The notes beneath the pieces were generated by a model. It made no database searches. It worked only from the letters and a program-made list of their open reading frames with translations, and was not told the origin of the DNA. A stretch of DNA of 64,000 bases from Vandiemenella viatica (lineage: Eukaryota > Arthropoda > Insecta > Orthoptera > Morabidae). Positions 20,480 to 31,845 of this stretch are shown piece by piece. The number at the start of each line of letters is the position of its first letter. Position 1 is the first letter of the stretch. Where the stretch lies: contig CM061921.1 of assembly GCA_031002005.1 (NCBI GenBank), positions 149,453,283 to 149,517,282 of the forward strand. The letters are read 5' to 3'. The translations under genes were made by a program, and so were the position numbers.

Positions 20480-21529
20480 ATGAAAACCAAGGAATTTGCT
20501 ATGGAAGGAGTAGCAGAGCAGAGTGATGAGGTACCCGTACCAACAATGTTGGTGAAGTTTATGGAAGAGATGAGAAAAAACTTTCAAGAACTTAAGGTCG
20601 GTCAAGCTGAAAACAGCAATGCTCTTAAAGCTGAAATTGCTGAAAACAGCAATGCTCTTAAAGCTGAGATAGGAGTAAAAAGTGAAGCTCTTCGCTGTCA
20701 AATCACTACTCATTTTGATGATAGACTCTTGCAATTAAGGGGCGAGTTAGTGCAATTACGACAAGATTGTTTCGTGAGGAATGAAGATCAGTTCAAGGAG
20801 GAGAGTAATTTGAAACCTCTTAATGAGTCACAGGAGGGACCCCTAGTACCAGAAAAGGATAAGAACATTGTTTTGGTCCAGGAAGCAACTCCGGTTTCCC
20901 ATGATGCTTTGTGTATTGAATCCCAAACTAGTGTTCAAATGGAATTGGTTAGTGTTCGGTCAATTTCAGAGAGTCCTTTTCCAGTTACAGATATTTATGT
21001 AAGTAATATTCCTACAATTTCTCTGAAGGAGAGCAAGCTGGCTATGCCCAGAGCAATTTTCAAACTCCGCAAACCAACTTGTGTCACTAAGTTTGCGAAC
21101 CACATTTATGATTTAATGTTTCCTTTCGGGACTGACCTTGTTTTCCCCACTCACCACAGTACTAAAGTATTGGCAAATGATATTCCCATTGGGGATAAGC
21201 AATTTGTGCACTTTGAACAGTACCTCGGTACTAGCCCATATGGTCATACTGTAGGTTTTTCAATTAACAAAATGAAATATTTCATTCTCCAATGTTCACT
21301 TGAGACTTTTGAAAAGTGTAATTCCACAATGCGAGGAAGGAAACGTAGGAAGAAGAAGAAGGATAGGAGGGAAGAACCAGGAGTACATGTGAAGAAAAAG
21401 GAAATAATCTCACTTTGGTCCAAAGGAAAACTGGACTTATTTCATGAGGGCATCAACAGATTTAAATTAAAATATACCCATTCTTCTTTTAGCATAAGAG
21501 ATTCACACTACTTATGTACTACAGTTTAA
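20480..21529 (+). CDS. Gag-like protein of a non-autonomous LTR retrotransposon
   Basis: A 349-codon frame starts at ATG 20480 with no stop until 21527-21529, the longest open frame in the window. Residues about 28-75 predict a coiled coil (MEEMRKNFQELKVG...), including an 11-residue duplication AENSNALKAEI encoded by two 33-bp repeats at 20606-20671. The middle (about 190-290) is a folded-looking region with TKFANHIYDLMFPFGTD. The C-terminal 60 residues include a very basic stretch GRKRRKKKKDRREE. There is no CCHC knuckle, protease DSG/DTG, RT YxDD or integrase motif. Position between the LTRs, the coiled coil and the basic tail suggest Gag. Alternatively it could be a captured or degenerate Gag-Pol junction product. 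An open frame despite about 3 percent LTR divergence hints at selection or chance. Confidence 0.7.
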   Translation: MKTKEFAMEGVAEQSDEVPVPTMLVKFMEEMRKNFQELKVGQAENSNALKAEIAENSNALKAEIGVKSEALRCQITTHFDDRLLQLRGELVQLRQDCFVRNEDQFKEESNLKPLNESQEGPLVPEKDKNIVLVQEATPVSHDALCIESQTSVQMELVSVRSISESPFPVTDIYVSNIPTISLKESKLAMPRAIFKLRKPTCVTKFANHIYDLMFPFGTDLVFPTHHSTKVLANDIPIGDKQFVHFEQYLGTSPYGHTVGFSINKMKYFILQCSLETFEKCNSTMRGRKRRKKKKDRREEPGVHVKKKEIISLWSKGKLDLFHEGINRFKLKYTHSSFSIRDSHYLCTTV

Positions 21530-22516
21530 TTATATTTTTAAGTGATTTATGTTGTGCACAGTGATTTTCACAAAGCTGAAGTATGAAGTGTCTCTTCAAC
21601 ATAATGGTTTTCTAGAAACTTTGATTTTTTTTAAAAAATGCCTTGTACTTTGTAGGGTTGTTTAGTTTAATATTTATTGGTAGATGTTCTCTTTTGTTTA
21701 AGACAAATCACAAACATACTTGATATAGATAGTGAGTTAGGGAACAAATGTTTTGAGTGACATTAAGTAACTATATCTCAAGTCAGTATCACTTTCTTAA
21801 GGCTTGGAGGGTGTGCCCTGGAGTGCTTAAGGGTAGTCCCTACCCCGAACACCCAGTAACCACCTCAAGGATATGTCGAAAGATGGACGTCTTTGTGTGT
21901 TAATAACAGAACTATAAATATGTTCTTTAGTGTTTGGTGTAGTCTTAAGTCGATTTTCTTGGAAGGGGTAGTAAGTGATTAGACCTAAGCGCAATTTCAG
22001 AAGGCTAGGTTGACAAACCTTCAGGTCATTGACCCCATTTTTAACCGAGCATCTCCAAAGAAAGGAAATGTTACCTTATCATGGGAAGCTCTGGTAATAA
22101 CAATCTGGTGTTTCACTGACAAAGATGTATCCTGGATAGAGAGTGATGTACTATCCACAGAGAAAAAAATAATTATGACTGATGTATTGGTGTTAATGTT
22201 CATGTGCGTTTGAGTGAGGAACAGACGTTTAACCTCAAGAGATTATTATTTGTAATTTTGTGCTTTCTTTCCAGGGAGATACAATTGTATGTGAAGATAT
22301 AATTGTATGTGAATGAAATTTTGTGAATATGTTTGTAATTTTGTTCGGTAGGGACCGGCCACCAATACTCTTGTATAGTAATTTAATTCATGGTGTTCTT
22401 GTATAATGTAGGGATTTTTTTTGTGTAACTACCTACTAAAAAACTAACCTAAAATATGTCCCAGGTTCAAATGTCTTGCCTGCGGCTTCACATTAGAACC
22501 GTGACATGGAAGGGGT
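21530..22516 (+). other. LTR-element 3' non-coding region with polypurine tract
   Basis: There is no frame of note. The polypurine tract GGAAGGGG at 22508-22515 abuts the 3' LTR, where plus-strand priming would begin. Confidence 0.75.
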
Positions 22517-23054
22517 TGTCACATTACAGTAGGCTTGCCCCTTCAGTGCTTAACTTATTTTAATTATATTTATTCTATGAGTATCGGTGACTTACGAGTC
22601 GGACAGTTGAGGAGCGGTCAGAGAGAGAGTGTAGTGGAGTCGTGCAGAGAACGTCGTGTGTATCGTTCCTCTGGTTTTGTGAAAGTGATGGAAAGAATTG
22701 TTTTTACACTCTGAAGAACCTGCATCTTCGGATCGTTTGTCACTAGTAATTTGCTTGTGTGTGTTATTGTTATTTTTTTCCATTGGTGGCCGGGTGCATT
22801 TGTGCAGCACAGAACTCAGAATAAATCTTTGGTCTACATACTCGAAGTGATTCCTTGAAGAAACTTATAGTTATATTTGTTCTGGATTTGTACCCTAGCC
22901 AGCCGATGGTGGCGGCCGATAATTAATTATAACGAAGTCTGATCGGACCTTATCATTAGGTGGTCAAAAACTAATTATAAAGGGGACTAATTAGCAAGTC
23001 GGAAGGAACTGCTGTGATCATCCCGACACACTATTTTCAGTTTGTTATCCGACA
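22517..23054 (+). repeat. 3' LTR, complete
   Basis: It is 538 bp, starting TGTCACATTACAGTAGGC and ending ATCCGACA, with AATAAA at 22820-22825. It contains the unoccupied ATTCCTTG target (22847-22854) of the P-type element that split its partner. Confidence 0.93.
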
Positions 23055-23058
23055 AGTG

Positions 23059-26000
23059 TTTGAAGTAAATGAAGCAGCTGTCCCCGAATTCTGCGTACAC
23101 CAAGTGACAATACTACGTATAAAGAGGATTTCTTTAACTTTTCAGTTTTCAGAACTTGACTGATTTGCTATACCTGAGCCGAAAATAATTAAGACGCTTA
23201 AATATTGATCCACATTTTGATCAGTTGCATCTGTGGCTTAGATATGAGGCTGTGAGATAACAGACTGACTCACTTTGTAATAGGCAACATGGGCGCAGAA
23301 AACTTTATCTTTGCTGCCACTGATTTTCTGTTATTATTTCCTTAAATCAACAAAAAACATTGAATAGGGATGTGCAAAACTTCTTTAGAGAAAAGCAGAA
23401 ATTGTGTTACCAGATTCGCGGCAACAATGTTAGGTCTCTCCTTCCACCATAGACGATTTATGAAATATTTGCATCAGATAAAATTTACACTATTTTCGCT
23501 TTACAATGCGTAAAGAAAGGCGTATCTACTTTGCATGACACAACATATACATAGTCTCAACCTGGCTGTACGATAGCTGGCGAATATTAATAGTCTACTG
23601 TTGGTCTCTCAAAATTCTGCCAGTGGCTAAAAACGATGACGTTTGCTGACTTTAGTTTCGGATAAAATATAACCCCCAACAGAATGATTCTGTCGTAGTC
23701 ATTTTTTATCAGTGGTACTGAGGTAATATAACATTTATTAATTACTTGGTTATATCAAACTGAACTGCCAAAATGGTGGTTACCAGGAATTCTGAACAAT
23801 TAGATCAGAAAATTTTACATTTTCTATTTAATACTCTGTAGAATAATTCCGAGGTACTATGTTTTTTATATTCCAACTGCTTCCTGGTCAAACATAAACA
23901 GATAACACGTGAGTATAATAACTGTTACTTAAGAGCATACATTTTTATTTTCACTGTTATTTTTAAATTTCATTTTTGATTAATAAACCTGGAATATTAT
24001 TTATTCCTCAATAGCTTCTCAACGTTTTTTAGTTGAATATTACATTTTACCATGTAAGGGTATTAATTATTTGAATACGTGTGCCCGTTTTGCATGGTAA
24101 TAAACTACAATGACGTTAAGTGACCTACCCTTACGAAAATTAATATTTTGTTCAATCTGTAAAATTATTCTCCGTACAGACGAAAATAAACATCTATCCC
24201 AGTTCAATTCGGATTCACATTGAACAAAAAAAATTTTTTTTCGCTTTATGGTGTTATTCAGCTTGAAGAAACACATGTTTATTTGCCAACAGGCTGGGTT
24301 AGTCTGCATACAGTATACTCTATATTATCACTCCTTTTTTAATTACGCGACTTGTTTTTCCTTTCAATACTTTTCCACCATATGCACTTGCTCACAAAAA
24401 TATTTGTAACGGTACTAACTCTTCACAAAGTATCATTTGCAACCAGTGATCATAGTATGTGTCTTAAACTCGCCATCTAACACATCTTTCATTATATTTT
24501 CTTGGTGGTTAACACCACTCGCTGCCAAAGCCCTTAATTCGCAGGCCAGCCTACGCCAAATATTTCATTGTTACTTATGCTGAGCCGATAACCCTATGGT
24601 TCTAAGTATACTTGCACTATAACTATTTATTAAACATTTAACATACATACATATGCATGCATATAACCCCCTAGTATTTATCTTACAAATTTCACGTAGC
24701 AAATCCAGGAATCATAAACGACGCATAGGCGATAACTGTAAATATTTGTAGCAAGCTGAAACATGCAAATGTATGGGCCCTTGACTTTCAGTACTATGTT
24801 GTGACATCCCAGGCAATTATTGGCCACACGCTATGCCCCTTACAGCCTGCCAGCGATCTATTTTTCGTCGAGCGGAGGATTCTCATGGAGGCTCATTTGG
24901 CGCCATTAAAAACCACGACCTTGTTCACAGACGATGTAAGTTGTCATCTTCTATAAATAGCATAAAACTACAAGTCGCCGGTTACAAAACCTCCTAGCAA
25001 AATTTGGTTGCATCCAGTTTGAACAAGAGTTATCACCGCGAGAATAAACAAGCTTGAACTAATGGTTTGCAGACGTGATTCATCTGAAAAGTGTTATATC
25101 TTCACTAAGAGTTTCTTTCTGTTGATAAAGTTTCATTCAAAAAATTTTATGGTCTTTGAAAAAAAAAAAAAACTTGCAAATTTTACTTGATAAACGTTTT
25201 GCGTCCTTTAATGTTTAGAGAAGATATTATTATAAATAAACATTTTCCACTTATCTTAATGAAGAAACCTTGAACAAACTTGTTTCATTAAAAGCAATAT
25301 GCCAGTGCAGTAATCGAACAGAACTGAAGCATCTTATTATGTTAGATGAGTTTTTAGCCTATTCCCTTTTGTTTCCTTTATATTTTTACTCAATTTTTGT
25401 CGGGTTTTGTAACCAACCTGACGCGATAAAAAAAGATCAGCCCCTCCCAGTTACTGTTTGCAATCCTACAAAACTCATCGTTTGTAATTGACGGGTTACA
25501 ACTACTTGTATGGTATAATTTACGTCATTGTATGAAATTGTCATTAAGTATCACTAATGAGCAAAGAATTGTCATTGTTTCTCAACCTTTCAGAGAATTG
25601 TGTAAGAAGAGTGCACAACTTGGAATTCGTACTACACCAGAATATTCAGTATTATTAAGAAAGTGATGAGGAAGCTCAGGACGACTTTGCTTAGCATGTT
25701 CTTATGATTCATAATAAATTGGTTATATTTAATTAATGTGTAAGGGTAGTTTTTCACTATTATAGACTTTATAAATATTGAGACAGTGTACGTAAAATAC
25801 ACTTCGGGTTAGGATTTATATCAGGCAGTTTAAGAAGAAGATTATGTATGTTTGTTTACGGAATTTTAAAACATTTTTGTTTGTTGCTTTAAGACAATTC
25901 ATATATAGCAAATTAAATCATGAGAAAAGTATACATGGTTGTAAAATTGTTTTTATTTTTCACAGTGCCTGTTTGTTTTGTTATATATCCCACTTCAAGT

Positions 26001-28202
26001 ATTGGTCATTAAAATAAATTATGGTTGTTCCACTTTTTACGGAACTGTTCCTACTCCACATTCCAACAACACGGCATGACTGTCGCCTGCAGAAATCTGA
26101 CTTTTACAACTGGTTATAATCCTCCAGCCTATACTAATACCATCTTATTAATTAAATACGGCTTATCGACGATTATATGTTATTATATGATGTCATCAAG
26201 GCCTTGTACATAATAGCATTTTCTTTCGAACAACTCATAGAAACTCTGCAGCGATATTGTAGCATCTGTCTAACTGTAAACTGGCGATTTATTTTCACTA
26301 ATTACTACTGTTTACATTTTATCTTTACGTAACGACGAACGAATATGATAGCATGTTATGTTTACTAGTCTTTGGCCAACATTTATTAGCAGTTCAGCGC
26401 TTCACAAATATTGTTTTAGAAATGATGGATGTAATACGGGATGATCGAAATTTTTCGCAATTGCGATTTCCGGCATAGTTCTCAGCTTGTTATGGTTTCA
26501 TACATAGAATGCTTAGATCTACGTCGTATTCTTGGTACGACGATTGAAGATTAATTTTTAATGGTAATTCATTTATTTAATCGCCTTGTAAGAATACAAC
26601 TGCCCAGTAACTAGCATACTTTCGAAACTGTTCTGCTAGAAAATGGCATGTTCAACTTTCCTCACCACATTTCCCAGAAACCATATAATTCCAGCGGATG
26701 TCAGAGCTTTTCCAATAGTTCCTAAAAAATGGTTGCCTCATTTTTTGCATACGACGCAATCGTTCTTGCGTCTCATTTGTCTATTACTATTAACCTAACG
26801 GAAAACCGATCGGGATCTTTCTAACTTTTCAGTGAAAAAATCGGTTAATGTCAGTATAAAAAAAAAGAAATGAATTGTGCAGTGCAACAAAGAGCCGTGA
26901 CATCTACACTGTGAGGTAATTAGAACATAAACAAAGGAGACTGTGATTTGGCCCAACTGTAAAATAGATGAGGCATTCAGATCTTATCACCTGCGAAGTA
27001 TACATCTTGATTACCAACTGGTGGAGCAATCGTTCATGGAGAGTGGAATACAGTGCTGAAACCATTTGAAAATGATATTTCAGGTAAACATAATGTTATA
27101 CTGATGCTGAACTAAATATATATCATAATGAAGTAATACATACACGTCATTCTGATTGATTTATTTTATTGTTGAAAAATAAAATCATTATATACTGCAA
27201 TCCGCCTTACACCTTCTAGATTTTTTTAAAATCTCAACGAAGAAAAAGTTTATTTCGGAAGGTAAAATATTCAGTAAGAGCGCTAAAATGAAAAAACAGT
27301 ATTTTTAAGATTTCAAACAAGATTCAACAGCCGCGGATACTCTCTAGCCTTTAAATAACGCGCGATGTGAAATATAACAGTAAAGCTATATTACAAGTTA
27401 AGCCAGTTCACTATGAAGCCGATAATGTGTTGAAAATGCAATGGTAGCGTGTACTTTGAGAATGTTCGACTGTAAACTTGGAGGGAAAAGTTTCACTCTA
27501 CAAACAAGAACTGTAGGAAGTTTATGATTTAAATGAAGGAAGCAGCTGATATTCAAGAAGATCCCAGCTTCTGAAATGAATGTGTAGTGGCTTCCCACTC
27601 TATACATTCTTGAGCAAAGTTAGTTTCTCTCTTTCGCGAACACGTACATGCTTCATCATCCATGCGAGTTACCTACTAATAAATTTATTCTTTTGCAGTT
27701 TGAAAATCGGTTGGAGTTATGCATTTGTATCATCGCTAGCACGAATCACGACCAGTTCCTGTTTTACATTTGCAAGTACCCGTTTGAAGCCCTCAAAAAA
27801 TAAAAATAAAAATGCATACACCGAACTAGCTGTTTCCAAGATCGCTTTCTCCTCATCATGCGTTGTGCAACAAACAATGTCTATGAGGATTAGTTGAAAT
27901 ATACTACTTCATTGCGCTTGTAGTACCGATGTTTTTGTATCGGTAGAGTTCAATTCCATTAATTTAATACCATATTTCCCCAAACAAATTCACTATCGCA
28001 TTGTGAAAGCGTGAATTTGTACGTTCTGTTCTATGTGACTTCAGTATGCAGGTAGCTTTCAAATGCAAAACTGTGCCTATCTTCCTTTTGAACAGGGATC
28101 CGAATCTCATCATTGTTACTATATGTTGTAACAGCATAAGAATGATGAATCAAATACTGTTTGCGGGTCACCAGCTCGTCCAGTTATTGCGATTTATCTC
28201 TA
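23059..28202. other. Long unassigned stretch
   Basis: About 5 kb of AT-rich sequence in which I recognise no gene, SINE or transposon. Short A-runs occur (for example 25159-25171). Small frames here have no recognisable domains. Confidence 0.5.
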
Positions 28203-29094
28203 ACTAGCTCGTACCCGCGACTTCGTACGCGTGGATTAAGAATTTTGTTGCCAGAATTAAATATAGAAAGTCGTTGGTAACGAAGGATTGGTCCCAAACA
28301 ATATCAAGTTGGAATAATATGACAGGAAAGCTATCACTATATCATTGTACCGTCGAACCTGTCTCTTGAAGAGAATCAATTTCCAACATATTTCTGTCAC
28401 CATTCGATAAGGTCTCAAAATTTCGTGACTACAACTGTTAATCATACTGGAAAAAATATCCTGTCCCCTTCATACAGATATCCTTATAAAATTCCATCAC
28501 AACGATATATCCATTTAGTCGTCAAAACGTGACAAAAAGACAGAGACTTACTTCCGTATTTATAATAATATTACTGTGGTTCACACTCACACACTGACTG
28601 CGAACAACACCTGAGGGATCATTATAACGTAAAAAAGTGTACACCTACAACATTGCAAGACTACCTACAATTTGCCTCGCATTGCACCCCTAACTTTCTA
28701 ATATCTACAGTTTAACATTCAATCCGAATAACCTACGGCCCAGGCCTGACTCTTACGATGAACAACAATTTTTAAAAATCTTAGCCTCCACGGAGATTTG
28801 AACCGGAGACCACGACATTCGTAAGCAAGCGCTTTAACCACTGAGCTGCCAGTCCACTAAACGGAAACACGGTACGGAGACGTCCAAATCCAACGTGTCT
28901 GTCTATCGCCGTATTTCGAAGTTATGAGACAACATGTGTTATTTATACAGATAATTTTTCAACGAAATGTAGACAGTATTTTTCTCCTTGTTTCAAAGGA
29001 TAAGTGTGCAAAGTTTCATCGAGATCGGATGAAAACTGTGGATTTGTATGAAGAACAAACAAACAAACATACATTCATCTTTATATATAAAGAT
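28203..29094 (+). mobile_element. RTE-like non-autonomous retroposon
   Basis: It starts near CTAGCTCGTACCCGCGACTTCGTACGCGTGG, a pattern well known at the 5' end of insect RTE-related retroposons. It ends with AAGTTTCATCGAGATCGG, (AAAC)n and CATTCATCTTTATATATAAA, the matching 3' end type. No reverse transcriptase is encoded. A tRNA-like segment lies at 28786-28857. I inferred the boundaries from these terminal signatures, since no target-site duplication was confirmed. Confidence 0.6.
28786..28857 (-). repeat. tRNA-like segment (pseudo-tRNA)
   Basis: The minus strand shows an A-box-like GCAGCTCAGTGGTTAAAGC and a B-box-like GGTTCAAATC with typical spacing. The T-stem and acceptor stem do not pair well, so I read it as a tRNA-derived SINE head or pseudogene, not a working tRNA. 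Confidence 0.45.
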
Positions 29095-29615
29095 AAGAGC
29101 ACGGTGGCAGGTGCTAACCGCTTTGCTATCAAGTATCAACTGTTGGCCGCTTTTCTTCCGTCCGAATCGGCTACCAGGGATCACGTGGAAAGACAGGCAA
29201 AGAGTGGGGCGAGGGAGGAACTGAGTGGCTGCCCGGAGTCTAACTGGGCCTATTAGACCAGGCCTACCGTAATCTATTGCAGGAAAGTCTTCTGTTGCCA
29301 TCTGTCCAGTGGCGGCAAAAGTGATTTGTTCAGTTAATGACAACACTGAAATTTTTTGACGGATTAGTGATCTTCATTGTTGAAGTGAAAGATGCCTGTA
29401 AGAACAGCTCAATGTTGACTAAGAATATCGCAACTTAAAAATTTACAACGTTTGAATGTCTACCTGCGTGCGCTGTCGGATTAAGGAAATGATTTTGAAC
29501 TTAAAGTAATCCTGATGAATATTTTAAAACAGACCAAAGGGTAAACAATAGTTGATCAGCTAAAAAGCGATGAGTTGAACTACAGGCAGTGCAGGATTAC
29601 CCAATTGGCATTAGT
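29095..29615. other. Unassigned sequence
   Basis: Nothing recognised. Confidence 0.45.
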
Positions 29616-29825
29616 TTAAAAATAGCGCGTTAAGTACTGAGACTTGATTCTGGATGTTTGTTTTACCGGCATTAATAAACTAAGCTCAATATTAGTATGA
29701 TCTGCTGATTTTTCGTGGGTCTTAATTTTTCTTGTGAGTTGTGCCATATCTGAAACTCCATCACGTGACCAATTAAATTCACCCCTGAACAGAACACATT
29801 GAAAACAGTAAAACGCATTTTTCAC
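29616..29825 (-). pseudogene. hAT-type transposase fragment, TTF-type zinc finger
   Basis: A 69-codon minus frame reads AFYCFQCVLFRGEFNWSRDG followed by a helix and IKTHEKSADH. The C-x2-C...H-x4-H arrangement matches the TTF-type finger at the N-terminal third of ZMYM1/DUF4371-related hAT transposases. Flanking sequence shows no further homology that I can read, so it is a short relic. It is unrelated in position to the larger hAT pseudogene at 54030-56330, which has a recognisably different sequence. Confidence 0.65.
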
Positions 29826-30987
29826 ATTGCCACCACATAGTCAGTTATTTTATTTCTATATACACATCACGGTTAACTTGCTTCAGTCGAGATGTTTAAT
29901 TATTTCCTTGTCGCTATGAAATGTTCAAATGTGGCGTAAGTCTTCCCAAATTTTTCAAATTAATTTTTTCATTGTTGGATAGTAACGTCAATGATTTCTT
30001 TAATAACTCATTAATATGATTCATCTCGCAACGACACCTTACGCATCTTCCATATTTACAATATATGGCCAGCTGTCAGCCCACGAACCCCAAACTACGA
30101 GCTCTGCCAAGATTTCCTGCATTCCACCTAAGGCATATACAAAATCGCAGCTGCTGCTGCGCTCTACCGACGATGTTACTATTTTGAGCTCCCTGTGACA
30201 GAACAAGGTTGTCGCAAACAGCTACGTGAAAAGCTAACCCCCTCCCTTCCGAATTTCCGCGAAGCTGCCATTGCGCATGCGCGATTTGAGACAATTGAAA
30301 TTTGTTGCCGTGACGGCGAGATAGTTCTTTGATGTGGCCAACAGATGGTGTTCAATATTTACTCACCTCTCACAAGTAATCGTTATTAGAGAATGCTGCA
30401 TTTTGAAATAATTATTTCTCTTTCAATAAATTTATTTTTTAATTTTTTATTATCGATTAGCAAGTAGTGCCATGTCACAGTGTCACTACGCCTAGAGCCA
30501 CCCCTGTAACTGTCTGCCAAACGTGTATTACTTTGTGTATTATGTATGATAAGTATATTTCTTGTTTGTGAAATGTGTAGTTTATCGCGGATCGTGCCAG
30601 AATTTCTCCAGATGATTGCGAAAAGTGCCTAAAAACCGTAATCAGGATGGCCGGCATGCGACAGCCAGGACTCGTGCCAGGTCCCGCTGTACCTCCTTGA
30701 TCCAGTGTGCCGCGCCTGAGTGCACTGAGCCACATTGGCTGTTACCGCTTTCTATTATAACAAGCCCTCATTCTTTATACGTAGTCTCAGAGAATTGGTT
30801 TCCGCTCTGAAACCCACAAATTCCCCGTCAATGTCGACAATATTGAAGCTATTATTGATCGTTCTCGCCGTGCCGGTGAGACAGTTGGTACTTCTACATT
30901 CTTGCACACTGTCGGTACTGTTCGCAAAAAGTCGTGTAGCTTGTGACCTAACTTATTGTTGACGTAGGTATTCGTACATATACTACA
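29826..30987. other. Unassigned sequence
   Basis: No gene recognised. Several 60-90-codon frames overlap in 30475-30962 on both strands without a recognisable domain. Confidence 0.45.
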
Positions 30988-31178
30988 TACAGGGCGTTCG
31001 CCGGGAAACGCAACCCACTGTTAGCGCTACAAGGAAGAAACTGCTACCGGCGAGCGAGCGCTCAGTTTCCGGCATTGTTCGACCGTCGGCCGCGGACTAT
31101 TTCATAATAATTACGCTTCATAAACTTCATAAACTTGTGTGCTAAGCATTTAAATGTGACGTAATTCATTAGCTTACC

Positions 31179-31556
31179 TTATAAAAGATGCTGGAAGTGT
31201 TGACCCTCTTGTGTAATGCACATTTCACATCTTCTGAACATATTTCGAGACACACGCTGCCCTAACTGACTTAATGATTTTTTGGGTGACTGTTCTAGTC
31301 GAAAAGCGATATCGTCAATTTTCTCCTCTGTGAGAATACGGTTGACCGACAGTCTCTTTTTGTTAAAAAATGAACCCGTTTCTCTTACTTTTTTAACCAG
31401 ACGCAGAATTGTTGATTTAGCTGGCAGTAAAGCGCCAGGAAATTCGCGACGAAATTTACTGCGACACTTTTTAAACGACTTCTTCTTCACATATGTATCG
31501 TAGAGAAATATTCTTTGTTGCAAACTGTAACGTACCATAATTTTACTCACACTCAA
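31179..31556 (-). pseudogene. Mariner-type transposase N-terminus (DUF4817-like helix-turn-helix)
   Basis: The 125-codon frame starts MSVSKIMVRYSLQQRIFLYD and continues TYVKKKSFKKCRSKFRREFP, the DUF4817-type pattern (YS-QRIF---TY...F---FP). This domain occurs at the N-terminus of many insect IS630/mariner transposases and probably binds the terminal repeats. A second helix-turn-helix-like segment follows (STILRLVKKVRETGSF). The frame ends before any DDE catalytic domain, which lies in the deleted portion. The start is the first ATG at the 31556 end, about 290 bp inside the right terminal repeat. Confidence 0.75.
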
Positions 31557-31567
31557 ACACGGTACAG

Positions 31568-31690
31568 ATTAATAAGAGTATGAAGCCCCAAACCAGCCAA
31601 ACCGCAAAGAAACGTTTATTCACAACACTGATTAATAAGAGACTGAAGTCACAAACTATCTACAATGCAAAGAAACCGTTCTTAACAATG
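31568..31690 (+). repeat. 63-bp imperfect tandem duplication within the mariner-type element
   Basis: ATTAATAAGAG begins units at 31568 and 31631. Both continue with TGAAG, CAAAC and GCAAAGAAAC at matching positions. It lies between the transposase start and the right end. Confidence 0.75.
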
Positions 31691-31845
31691 TAAGGGTCAC
31701 TGCACTGCACTGTTGGGGCAGCGGAGGTGTTAAACAGTGCGGTGATTCACGGTGCCGTGTGGCGGAAACTGCTGGCTGAACTGACCGAGCAAGTTGCCGA
31801 CGGCAACAGACTGGGAGGGTAGCGTTTTCCGGCGAACGCCCTGTA

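Larger units (their letters stand above)
15485..23054 (+). mobile_element. LTR retrotransposon, non-autonomous, with nested insertions
   Basis: Two LTRs (15485-19204, split; 22517-23054) start TGTC and end GACA. They are flanked by a 4-bp target-site duplication AGTG (15481-15484 and 23055-23058). A purine tract GGAAGGGG sits at 22508-22515, directly before the 3' LTR. Once the P-type insertion is removed, the 5' LTR is about 537 bp against 538 bp for the 3' LTR. By eye they differ by roughly 3 percent plus small indels. The internal region (about 3.3 kb) has one gag-like frame and no protease, reverse transcriptase, RNase H or integrase. It is therefore a LARD-like element needing an autonomous partner. 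The superfamily is uncertain. The 4-bp duplication fits Ty3/gypsy better than copia or BEL. Confidence 0.93.
30990..31843 (-). mobile_element. Tc1/mariner-type element, internally deleted, complete ends
   Basis: The terminal inverted repeats are CAGGGCGTTCGCCGGGAAAC on the left and, reversed, CAGGGCGTTCGCCGGAAAAC on the right. TA dinucleotides at 30988-30989 and 31844-31845 are the expected target duplication. The 854-bp body carries only the N-terminal part of a transposase (31179-31556, minus strand). It is therefore a non-autonomous deletion derivative that relied on a full-length relative. Confidence 0.88.

Noticed and set aside
30475..30962. Cluster of overlapping frames considered as a host exon
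   Set aside because: No splice signals or domain could be supported, and frames exist on both strands.
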